The notes: generated by a model not told the origin, from the sequence alone. 12,405 nt of DNA from DASPXY01 sp038227745 (GCA_038227745.1 JBBRPS010000255.1:1-12405); one strand, 5' to 3'; counted from the first letter of the stretch, positions 7,562 through 12,405 are shown. Numbers and translations: made by a program.

Positions 7562-7611
7562 CCCTTCCCGCCCTCCGTACGCGCGCCGGCCCCGCGGCGC
7601 GGGGTCGGTGT

Positions 7612-7640
7612 ATTCTGCCAGGCAGCCGGGGGGGATGCAA
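7612..7640 (-). promoter_or_regulatory. Candidate sigma-70 promoter of the spike operon
   Basis: Reading on the minus strand, TTGCAT (7640-7635) is followed after exactly 17 bases by CAGAAT (7617-7612). Transcription would start near 7605, about 45 bases before ATG 7561. The hexamers are imperfect (three and four matches of six), so confidence is limited, but the spacing and position fit. Confidence 0.35.
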
Positions 7641-7696
7641 GCGCCTCGGCGCCCGGCCCCTGATGGTGTATGCGTTTTCCCGGGTGAAAACGGACA

Positions 7697-7765
7697 AGTG
7701 AGGACGGCGATGAGGGCGATCACCACCAGCAACTCGATCAGCGTGAACGCAGGACGGGACGTTCA
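7697..7765 (-). pseudogene. Remnant of a type IV prepilin-like (FTLIELL) gene
   Basis: On the minus strand, codons from 7762 downward read T-S-R-P-A-F-T-L-I-E-L-L-V-V-I-A-L-I-A-V-L-T. This is the prepilin cleavage and methylation motif with its hydrophobic helix, typical of the large DUF1559 pseudopilin families of planctomycetes. A stop codon (TGA, 7765-7763) lies immediately upstream in this frame and there is no ATG or ribosome site. The rest of a pilin is absent: after I-A-V-L-T the reading frame runs through unrelated sequence into the next gene. This looks like a truncated fossil. It lies upstream of the candidate operon promoter, so it is unlikely to be part of the deaminase-like protein. 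Confidence 0.7.
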
Positions 7766-7851
7766 CGGGCGCGAGGTGCATGGCGAACGGAAGCAGGAAC
7801 GACGATGGCCCCGCGGCGGTGGCGGAGCAACCCCGACGGTGGTAGGAACTC

Positions 7852-7884
7852 GACTCGTCTCGATGCTTGTTGAGACCGAGTCTC
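7852..7884. promoter_or_regulatory. Second Fur-box-like palindrome with overlapping hairpin
   Basis: GAGAC-CGA-GTCTC (7872-7884), preceded by TT, repeats the architecture of the hemP-promoter operator (GAGAC-N3-GTCTC), about 142 bases further upstream. It overlaps a larger imperfect inverted repeat, GACTCGTCTC (7852-7861) with GAGACCGAGTC (7872-7882). I see no good promoter hexamers around it. It could be an auxiliary operator for hemP or for the divergent spike operon. Confidence 0.4.
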
Positions 7885-8006
7885 TTCAAGCACCGATCTT
7901 ACGGAAGATTGCCAACTCTTTCCAGCGGGAAAAAGTCTCACCCCGGATTTGCGGTCCGCATCGGCGCAGGGCGGCAGGCACGCACGAGTGTCTGTGAAGC
8001 GTCGCG

Positions 8007-8035
8007 TTGCCATTGAGACTCTGTCTCAATAATAT
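8007..8035 (+). promoter_or_regulatory. hemP promoter with Fur-box-like operator in the spacer
   Basis: TTGCCA (8007-8012, five of six matches) and TAATAT (8030-8035, four of six) are separated by exactly 17 bases. Filling that spacer is a perfect 19-bp palindrome, ATTGAGACTCTGTCTCAAT (8012-8030; 8-base arms, 3-base centre). Its length and its TTGAGA/TCTCAA outer arms resemble Fur boxes of the TTGAGAAT-type. A bound repressor would directly block RNA polymerase, which fits iron control of the haem-uptake gene starting at 8075. The regulator's identity is inference. Confidence 0.65.
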
Positions 8036-8074
8036 CCCTCGGAACATTCCTTGTTCGAGGGGGGGGGGGTTGCG

Positions 8075-8245
8075 ATGACCGAGTCCAGGAAGCCGCCCGC
8101 GCAGCGGGCCGAGGGGGAAGGGACGGCGCCCGTGGTGGACGCCCGGCAACTTTTCCGTGGGACGCGCGAGGTGTGGATCGAGCACGACGGCGTCCGCTAC
8201 CGCCTGCGCATCACCCGCCGCAACAAGCTCATCCTGCAGAAGTGA
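8075..8245 (+). CDS. hemP: HemP-type hemin uptake protein
   Basis: This 56-residue protein carries a HemP domain over residues about 22-56. The key stretch is L26-F-R-G-T-R-E-V-W-I-E-H-D-G, followed by YRLRITRRNKLIL (42-54). HemP proteins are small basic proteins tied to haem or iron acquisition, usually under Fur control, and their exact role is incompletely understood. The first 20 residues are polar and probably disordered. ATG 8075 is chosen over the TTG at 8051 because the latter only adds translated G-tract and has no ribosome site. A run of 11 G (8059-8069) forms or overlaps the Shine-Dalgarno. The gene has its own promoter with a Fur-like operator. No haem receptor or transporter is in the window. 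Its stop lies one base from the end of the convergent pseudogene. Confidence 0.9.
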   Translation: MTESRKPPAQRAEGEGTAPVVDARQLFRGTREVWIEHDGVRYRLRITRRNKLILQK

Positions 8246-8246
8246 G

Positions 8247-8528
8247 TCAGAGGCGCGTGCCGAAGCGCGCCAGCAGGGCGTCCACTTCGGCCCACAGACC
8301 CTGATTCGTGGGTCAGGACTCCGATCCTGACAAAGCCATGTCAGGATCGGAGTCCTGACCCACAGTAAGGTGACCTTCTCGCCGGCCTTGTAGGTCGCAG
8401 CGGACGCGCAGGGCCGACTTGCCCGCCTTCTGGAACTTTGCCGTCGTGCTCGGCGTCCATAGGGAGAGGCCGCCGACGGCGGCCAGGGTGACCGCGGCCG
8501 TCAGCAGGGCCGTCAACGCACGTTTCAT
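8247..8528 (-). pseudogene. Interrupted small secreted-protein gene
   Basis: The start is convincing: ATG 8528 preceded by GAGGAGG, then a signal peptide (MKRALTALLTAAVTLAAVGG, to about residue 30) and AKFQKAGKSALRVR. The frame then turns to poor codons (CTA CAA GGC CGG CGA). A neighbouring frame gives A-T-Y-K-A-G-E-K-V-T-L with good GC-rich third positions, so a frameshift near 8400 is likely. A perfect palindrome (8308-8363) follows and supplies an in-frame TGA. Beyond it, the original frame resumes with L-W-A-E-V-D-A-L-L-A-R-F-G-T-R-L and a stop at 8247, next to the hemP stop. I read this as one small exported protein broken by a frameshift and an inserted palindrome. If expressed as it stands, the product is 71 residues ending inside the repeat. 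The function is unknown. Confidence 0.6.
8308..8363. repeat. Perfect 25-bp inverted repeat with nested palindromes
   Basis: Arms 8308-8332 and 8339-8363 are exact reverse complements around the loop AAGCCA. Each arm is itself palindromic, TCAGGA-N6-TCCTGA, so the element holds four copies of the same hexamer in alternating orientation and could fold as one long hairpin or two small ones. The same two-level design appears in the palindrome at 1835-1912. I see no target-site duplication. Confidence 0.9.
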
Positions 8529-8633
8529 GAGACCTCCTCGTCAGTCAGGGGAGTGCGGCCGGGCCGTTGCTGGAGCGGGCGGGCCGCGGTGATTTTGCCG
8601 TGAAGGGTTCCCTCTTGCCTTCGCGCCAGGCAT

Positions 8634-8639
8634 TATACT
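8634..8639 (+). promoter_or_regulatory. Possible -10 element of the kinase gene
   Basis: TATACT lies 96 bases before ATG 8735. No good -35 is found at normal spacing; the nearest, TTGCCT at 8615-8620, is only 13 bases away. Weak candidate. Confidence 0.25.
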
Positions 8640-8734
8640 TGGAGGATGTGGTCGTGGTTCAGGTGCTACCGGTGGCGGCCCGCGGCGGGCCGGGGGAGCA
8701 GGACAGCGGCCCCTCCGCCCCAAAGGTGGAGCGT

Positions 8735-10297
8735 ATGGAATTCACGGTCGAGAACGTCTGCGGCCTCCTCATCCGCAGCAAGCTGCTGACGCCCGACGAA
8801 GTCAAAACGGTGTACGCCAGGTGGCAGGCCGAGTCGAAGGACGCGGTCGCCAACCTCGCCCCGTTCACCCGCTGGCTGGTCGCCCATCAGTACGTGACCG
8901 AGTACCAGGCCGCCCTCGTCGCCAAGGGCCACGCCGACAGCTTCTTCATCAACCAGTACAAGATCCTCGACCGCCTCGGCCGCGGCCGCATGGCCGGCGT
9001 CTACAAGGCCGTCCATAACCTCGGTCAGGTCGTGGCCATCAAGGTACTGCCGCCGTCGAAGGGCAAGAACCCGCAGCTGCTCGGCCGCTTTCAGCGCGAG
9101 CTGCGCCTGGCCCTGAAGCTCAAGCATCCCAACGTCGTCCGCTCGTTCCAGGTCGGCGAGGTGAACGGCCTGCACTACCTCGTCATGGAGTACCTGGAGG
9201 GCGAGACGCTCGACTTCGTGCTGCAGCGGCGCAAGCGACTGCCGCCGCACGAGGCGGTCCGGCTGGTCTACCAGGCGCTGATGGGCCTGCAGCATATCCA
9301 CGAGCAAGGGCTGGTCCACCGCGACCTCAAGCCGGCCAACCTCATGCTCGTGCCCGGGCGCGTGCCGGGCGAACCGGACACCACTGGCCGCGCGACGCTG
9401 AAGATCCTCGACCTCGGCCTGGGCCGCGCCCTCATCGACGACAGCTCCCGGCCGACCGCCGACCTGCACCTGACCGGGGAGGGCGTGCTGCTGGGCACGC
9501 CGGACTACCTGGCGCCCGAGCAGGCGCGCGACCCGCGCGCCATCGACGTCCGCGCCGACATCTACAGCCTGGGCTGCGTGCTGTACCACTGCCTGACGGG
9601 CCAGCCGCCCTTCCCGGACACGAACGTCCTCAGCCAGATGGTGCGGCACGCAACGGAGCCGCCCCGGCCGCTCAAGGAACTGAATCCCGACGTACACGAT
9701 GGCCTGCAGCAGATCCTCAACGGGATGCTGGCGAAGGACCCGGCCCAGCGCTACCCGACGCCGGAGCAGGCGGCGCAGGCGCTGCAGGCCTTCCAGGTGG
9801 CGGGCGCCGAGCCGGCGCGCGCCGCCGAGGAAGGCCCGCAGCTGCGCAAGTACCTCACGTGGCTGGAGACGGACAGGGACGCGCACACCCGGGAGACGGT
9901 CGATGAGCCGCCCTCGTCGAAGGCGACGCCGCTGCCGGCCACGCCGTCCGGCGGCCGTCATGCCAGGCTCGTGATGCCGGCGAAGGGCGACGCCTCACCG
10001 GCGAAGGCCGCCCCGGTCCCGGCGCCGCACAAGCACCCGTCGAGGAAGAGCAAGAAGCACAAGCGCCGCTCCGCGCTCGCGGCCGCCGGCGCCGCCGCGC
10101 CCCAGGCGCCGGTCCGGCCAGCCAACTTCGACGTGGAGCTGGTCGCGGCGCCGCCGCCACAGGCCGCGCCGGACGCGGCGCCGGCGAAGGGGCGCTTCCG
10201 CCTGACGAACCGCGACTGGCTGCTGCTCGGCCTCGGCGCCGGCAGCGTCATCCTCGCCGGCGTCCTCGGCGTCATCCTGGCCGGCGCGCTCCGGTGA
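8735..10297 (+). CDS. Hanks-type serine/threonine protein kinase with C-terminal membrane anchor
   Basis: This 520-residue protein starts with a helical extension (1-70; FTRWLVAHQYVTEYQAALV at 44-62) seen in planctomycete kinases. The kinase domain covers about 75-353: glycine loop LGRGRMAGVY (81-90), K103 in A-I-K, E122 in helix C, H195-R-D-L-K-P-A-N (195-202), D226-L-G in place of DFG, G254-T-P-D-Y and A260-P-E. All catalytic residues are present, so it should be active. The third glycine of the loop is Ala, with Gly one place later. A proline-, alanine- and lysine-rich linker (about 355-490) leads to one transmembrane helix (about 495-517), placing the kinase domain in the cytoplasm with almost nothing beyond the membrane. 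ATG 8735 has AAAGGTGGAG upstream; earlier in-frame starts only add low-complexity sequence. No sensor domain is visible. Substrates are unknown. Confidence 0.95.
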   Translation: MEFTVENVCGLLIRSKLLTPDEVKTVYARWQAESKDAVANLAPFTRWLVAHQYVTEYQAALVAKGHADSFFINQYKILDRLGRGRMAGVYKAVHNLGQVVAIKVLPPSKGKNPQLLGRFQRELRLALKLKHPNVVRSFQVGEVNGLHYLVMEYLEGETLDFVLQRRKRLPPHEAVRLVYQALMGLQHIHEQGLVHRDLKPANLMLVPGRVPGEPDTTGRATLKILDLGLGRALIDDSSRPTADLHLTGEGVLLGTPDYLAPEQARDPRAIDVRADIYSLGCVLYHCLTGQPPFPDTNVLSQMVRHATEPPRPLKELNPDVHDGLQQILNGMLAKDPAQRYPTPEQAAQALQAFQVAGAEPARAAEEGPQLRKYLTWLETDRDAHTRETVDEPPSSKATPLPATPSGGRHARLVMPAKGDASPAKAAPVPAPHKHPSRKSKKHKRRSALAAAGAAAPQAPVRPANFDVELVAAPPPQAAPDAAPAKGRFRLTNRDWLLLGLGAGSVILAGVLGVILAGALR

Positions 10298-10364
10298 CCG
10301 CCGGCGAGCGGCGGGGCTTGCCTCCGCTGTCCGGCAGGCCCAACGGGGGCCAGCCCCCCTCCGC

Positions 10365-10381
10365 GTCGCGGTCCCCGCGAC
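10365..10381. terminator. Small hairpin after the kinase gene
   Basis: GTCGCGG and CCGCGAC form seven-base arms around TCC, 67 bases after the kinase stop. There is no T-tract, so it might pause or end transcription only weakly. The rest of 10298-10517 shows no gene. Confidence 0.25.
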
Positions 10382-10517
10382 TCCGTCGCCGGCCGGATGT
10401 CCACGTTTCACGCCGGCTGCGCACTGATTTTGTCGCGATGCGTTTGACGGCCGGCACTCCGTGAACTACGGTTCATCCGGTTCCCCAGTTTCCCACCACA
10501 GTCACGGGAGTGCCATC

Positions 10518-10730
10518 ATGGGATCCACCGGACAGAAGAAAAGGCAGTTCAAGATCGAGCGACTCGAGGACCGCATCGCCCCCTGCAAACTCGACGGCGC
10601 CGGACACGGCGGCAGCCACCACCAGGAACATCACGAACACCACCACCACCATCACCACCAGGGTGGCGGAGGTGGGACGCCGCCCCCTGCGCCGCCCCCG
10701 GGCCCTCCGCCCAACTCGTCGCCGACGTGA
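10518..10730 (+). CDS. Short His-rich, Pro-rich protein with planctomycete R-L-E-D-R motif
   Basis: This 70-residue protein has three zones. Residues 1-22 are basic and end in F11-K-I-E-R-L-E-D-R-I-A-P22, a motif found near the N-termini of many large planctomycete secreted proteins (compare LEPR-XLL-type domains). Residues 30-47 hold twelve histidines, including seven in a row (41-47), plus two glutamates. Residues 49-70 are Gly then Pro-rich and disordered. A single Cys (23) follows the motif. The His cluster would bind divalent metal such as Ni, Zn or Cu, but that is inferred from composition. ATG 10518 is chosen because GGGAG lies seven bases ahead; a GTG at 10461 would add 19 residues without a ribosome site. 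A strong intrinsic terminator follows. It may be a metal store, or the leftover N-terminus of a larger exported protein. The biological role is unknown. Confidence 0.6.
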   Translation: MGSTGQKKRQFKIERLEDRIAPCKLDGAGHGGSHHQEHHEHHHHHHHQGGGGGTPPPAPPPGPPPNSSPT

Positions 10731-10764
10731 TCCTCGCCCGCAACAAGCCGCTTGCTCGCTTCCG

Positions 10765-10806
10765 AGCCCCGCAGCGCCCTTCAGGCCCGCGGGGCTTTGT
10801 CTTTGC
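10765..10806 (+). terminator. Intrinsic terminator of the His-rich gene
   Basis: AGCCCCGC (10765-10772) pairs with GCGGGGCT (10789-10796) around a 16-base loop. It is followed directly by TTGTCTTTG, a T-rich tract. It starts 34 bases after the stop at 10730. This is the clearest rho-independent terminator in the window. Confidence 0.7.
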
Positions 10807-10944
10807 CCCCTCCGCGGCTCCCCTTTCCCTCGACACTTCCGCACGTTAGCCGAAGAAGGCACGGCCATACCGCTGGCTTATTGAGGGCAGCACGGGTCAA
10901 AGTTTGCTCGTTTAGCCATGTGGGACTCAATAGTGTCGGTTCCG

Positions 10945-10999
10945 GGTAGGTCCGGCGAGCCGAGCCGGACCCGGTGCCGCTCGGCTCGCGACACCTACC
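10945..10999. repeat. Imperfect inverted repeat next to the PQQ remnant
   Basis: GGTAGGT (10945-10951) pairs with ACCTACC (10993-10999), and GCGAGCCGAGC (10955-10965) with GCTCGGCTCGC (10979-10989). A nested hairpin, TCCGGC with GCCGGA, lies in the left arm. It ends 14 bases past the stop of the PQQ-like remnant on the minus strand, much as the palindrome at 1835-1912 sits 13 bases past a stop, suggesting a former 3'-end element. Between 10807 and 10944 I see nothing else. Confidence 0.65.
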
Positions 11000-11013
11000 T
11001 CCCGAACAGACTC

Positions 11014-11168
11014 TCACTGCCCTTCCGGGGCAACGAGCGAGACGCAGACCAGCTCGTGGTCGTTGCGCGCGAAGACGCAGCGGTTCGCGAACGCCGGGTG
11101 GCCGTCTTCGGCTTGCCGCGCCAGACCGCCGTGACGGCAGGCCGGTCGGAGTAATAAACGGTCCCATT
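11014..11168 (-). pseudogene. Decayed C-terminus of a PQQ-like beta-propeller gene
   Basis: The minus strand encodes, in two frames, pieces of one protein end. First comes N-G-T-V-Y-Y-S-D-R-P-A-V-T-A-V-W-R-G-K-P from 11168. After a shift near 11111 comes H-P-A-F-A-N-R-C-V-F-A-R-N-D-H-E-L-V-C-V, then S-L-V-A-P-E-G-Q and a stop at 11014. The second piece resembles the last blade of PQQ-like (BamB/quinoprotein-type) propellers, where an ELVCVSL strand closes the ring. A stop (TAA) sits just upstream of the first piece and no start or ribosome site exists. The rest of the gene, which should be hundreds of codons, is gone. Confidence 0.6.
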
Positions 11169-11339
11169 TTACCCTTGCGCGGGAGGCGAACGCAAACCGT
11201 TTGTCCCGTCGCCCCGGCCGGCTGGCGCGGGGAACGGCGGACGGCACACCGTTTGCGGTCCATTCTGCCACAGCGCCCCGCCACGCTTCCCACGGCCCAT
11301 GTCCCGATGCCGGGGCCGGCCGATGACAAGGATACCATC

Positions 11340-11897
11340 ATGCGTTGGTTCCGCAATCGTTATGAGCAGGTGCCCACGATGATCAAGGAGAACATCTCTT
11401 CGATCGGCCAGATCGAGGAAGAACTTCTCCGCCAGCGGTCGCGCCTCGACCGCCTCAGCGACGCGATCTCCACGTTTGCGGGCAACATCAAGTTCATCTT
11501 CGCCCACGTGATCTTCTTCGCCTTCTGGATCGTGGCCAACACGCCGCTGGTCCTCGGGCACTACGCCTTCGACCCGTACCCTTTTGTCTTCCTCAACTTC
11601 GTGCTGGCAGTCGAGGCGGTGTTCCTGGGCACGTTCGTGCTGATGAGTCAGGACCGCCAGAACCGCCACGCCGACCAGCGTGCCAACCTCGACCTGCAGG
11701 TCGGCCTGCTGGCGGAGCGCGAGACGACCAAGACGCTGCAGATGCTGCAGCGCATCAGCGAGCACCTCGGCCTGCAGGAGGTCAAGAAGGACGCCGAGTT
11801 GAAGCAGATGATTCAGACAACGCACATCGAGGAACTGGCCGATGAGTTGCAGAAGGCCCGCGTGGAGCAGGAGAAGACGGCCGCCGCCGGCCCGTAA
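11340..11897 (+). CDS. DUF1003 family membrane protein
   Basis: This 185-residue protein fits DUF1003. A basic, helical N-terminus (about 15-45, IEEELLRQRSRLDRLSDAI) precedes two transmembrane helices (about 48-70 and 82-103). Between them is the family signature F78-D-P-Y-P-F-V-F-L-N. A conserved cytoplasmic block follows: Q107-N-R-H-A-D-Q-R-A-N-L-D-L-Q and ERETTKTLQML (126-136). The tail (145-180) is a charged coiled-coil-like helix. DUF1003 proteins lie in the inner membrane; their function is not established. ATG 11340 has AAGGA seven bases ahead. An in-frame ATG at 11307 would add 11 residues without a ribosome site. It appears to be a single gene, converging on the DUF4058 remnant 45 bases away. 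Upstream, 11169-11339 contains several copies of ACCGTTT/AAACGGT (near 11155, 11196 and 11247) but no clear promoter. Confidence 0.9.
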   Translation: MRWFRNRYEQVPTMIKENISSIGQIEEELLRQRSRLDRLSDAISTFAGNIKFIFAHVIFFAFWIVANTPLVLGHYAFDPYPFVFLNFVLAVEAVFLGTFVLMSQDRQNRHADQRANLDLQVGLLAERETTKTLQMLQRISEHLGLQEVKKDAELKQMIQTTHIEELADELQKARVEQEKTAAAGP

Positions 11898-11942
11898 ACC
11901 ACTCTACGCTCTGGACAGTCCGGCGGGGCTCCTCGTCACACG

Positions 11943-12232
11943 TCAGGGGCGCAGGCCGGCAGCGCGCAGGCGCTCCTCGGCCCAGGTTTCGGCATCGGGC
12001 GGCAGGGGGACGTCGGGCGGCCGTTTATAATCCACGAGCAGGTCGAACCGGCCCAGGTCATAGATGTTCGTGAGGGCGAGTTGCAGATCGAGGGGGACGT
12101 CGGGGTCGCCATCGCGGAGCGGCACCGGGACGGCCGGCAACGGGTGATCGAGGCCGACCGGCCAGACGTCGGTGAGGGGCCGTTTCCCCGCGCGGCTGAG
12201 GAAAACGAAATAGGGCACGGGGGGAATGGCAC
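11943..12232 (-). pseudogene. C-terminal stump of a DUF4058 gene
   Basis: The minus strand encodes about 96 residues matching the end of DUF4058 proteins: V-P-Y-F-V-F-L-S-R-A-G-K-R-P, then L-P-A-V-P-V-P-L-R-D-G-D-P-D-V-P-L-D-L-Q, then A-L-T-N-I-Y-D-L-G-R-F-D and D-Y-K-R-P-P, with a stop at 11943. DUF4058 proteins are about 250 residues, so more than half is missing. Homology ends where the sequence turns sharply AT-rich at about 12233. The open frame runs on to 12263, but those codons are not family-like. The remaining frame is intact, so truncation may be recent. DUF4058 has no established function. Confidence 0.75.
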
Positions 12233-12306
12233 TGTTTAACAATTGACAAGCAATATATGTCATTATTTTCTATCTCTTAACATATTATATCGCAATATGT
12301 TAAATA
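12233..12306. other. AT-rich insertion-like patch with a recombinase-core-like inverted repeat
   Basis: This stretch is far richer in A and T than the rest of the window. It contains a perfect inverted repeat, TTAACATATT (12277-12286) and AATATGTTAA (12294-12303), around the seven-base spacer ATATCGC. It also has TGACA-N9-TGTCA (12244-12262). The outer ends, TTTAACA at the left and TGTTAAA at the right, are also inverted copies. ATATGTTAAAT (12295-12305) resembles the XerD half of dif sites at 10 of 11 positions. It abuts the DUF4058 truncation. Confidence 0.5.
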
Positions 12307-12405
12307 CCGCAGCCTCCCTTGCTGCGCCGCCCGTGCGCCCCGGCCGGGTTCGCTTTCGACCCTCCCGCCGCTCCTGGCTTTGGCTGGCTCCCTTTCTTCC
12401 CGCCG
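12297..12405 (+). CDS. Possible start of a protein running off the window
   Basis: From ATG 12297 a frame stays open for 36 codons to the window edge. It begins with L-N-T-A-A-S-L-A, continues basic (R-P-S-R-R) and ends S-W-L-W-L-A-P-F-L-P-A, which could be the first membrane helix of an inner-membrane protein. There is no ribosome site, the ATG lies inside the inverted repeat arm, and codon use is not strongly biased. Open frames this short are common in GC-rich DNA, so it may not be a gene. Confidence 0.2.
   Translation, partial: MLNTAASLAAPPVRPGRVRFRPSRRSWLWLAPFLPA

Noticed and set aside
6734..7732. Extended 332-residue form of the deaminase-like protein with an N-terminal membrane helix
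   Set aside because: The extension starts at TTG inside a prepilin remnant, lacks a ribosome site and passes through the candidate promoter. ATG 7561 has a purine-rich site.
8567..8734. N-terminal extension of the kinase by 56 residues
   Set aside because: No ribosome site, low-complexity sequence, and ATG 8735 is preceded by AAAGGTGGAG.
10974..11339. Upstream extension of the DUF1003 protein to 307 residues
   Set aside because: The extra 122 residues are Arg/Pro-rich, cross an inverted repeat and the antisense propeller remnant, and have no ribosome site.
12243..12271. TTGACA as a -35 box of a promoter reading rightwards
   Set aside because: The hexamer is perfect, but the bases 17 away (TTTTCT) make a poor -10 and AT-rich DNA gives such matches by chance. 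Left only as a remark.
1..12405. CRISPR arrays, tRNA, rRNA and full insertion sequences
   Set aside because: I saw no regularly spaced direct repeats, no cloverleaf-type sequence, no rRNA sequence and no transposase-like protein.

Overview
The window is high-GC, densely coded bacterial DNA, most likely from a planctomycete of the Gemmata type. The reasons are the Hanks-type kinase with its N-terminal extension and C-terminal membrane anchor, the FHA-GAF-SpoIIE phosphatase, a short protein carrying the R-L-E-D-R-I-A-P N-terminal motif, fragments of DUF4058, PQQ-propeller and FTLIELL-prepilin genes, and large nested palindromes between genes. The taxonomic call is inference from gene families; there is no rRNA or tRNA in the window.

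Layout. (1) 242-1813 (+): FHA-GAF-SpoIIE/PP2C protein phosphatase. (2) 1835-1912: a 78-bp near-perfect palindrome between two convergent genes. (3) 7561-1926 (-): six genes in one direction, read as a deaminase-like protein, VgrG, a DUF6931-like protein, a PAAR tip protein, a DUF6484-like protein and a TIGR02270-like HEAT-type protein. Apart from the first gap of 86 bases, the gaps are 10-58 bases. This is a contractile-injection (type VI secretion) spike module without any sheath, baseplate or membrane-complex genes in view. (4) 7562-8074: a divergent intergenic region with a candidate promoter for the spike operon, a prepilin remnant, and two similar Fur-box-like palindromes. One of these lies exactly in the -35/-10 spacer of the hemP promoter. 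(5) 8075-8245 (+): hemP. (6) 8247-8528 (-): a small secreted-protein gene, apparently frameshifted and interrupted by a perfect 25-bp-arm palindrome. (7) 8735-10297 (+): Ser/Thr kinase with a C-terminal transmembrane anchor. (8) 10518-10730 (+): a 70-residue His-rich, Pro-rich protein, followed by a good intrinsic terminator. (9) 10807-11339: a third inverted repeat and the decayed 3' end of a PQQ-like propeller gene. (10) 11340-11897 (+): DUF1003 membrane protein. (11) 11943-12232 (-): the C-terminal stump of a DUF4058 gene, cut off at an abrupt AT-rich patch (about 12233-12306) that holds a perfect 10-7-10 inverted repeat resembling a tyrosine-recombinase core site.

How it fits together. 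VgrG, PAAR and the DUF6484-like protein are probably spike and tip parts. The DUF6931-like and TIGR02270-like proteins are regular companions of such modules and may be adaptors. The first gene has a PCxxC motif preceded by an E-A-E motif, the layout of a cytidine-deaminase-fold domain, so it is the best candidate for the delivered cargo; this is an untested inference. The Ser/Thr phosphatase and kinase near the cluster recall the phosphorylation control of type VI systems elsewhere, but no direct link is visible. The flanks are rich in gene debris (at least four broken genes) and palindromic elements, which suggests a turnover-prone accessory region.
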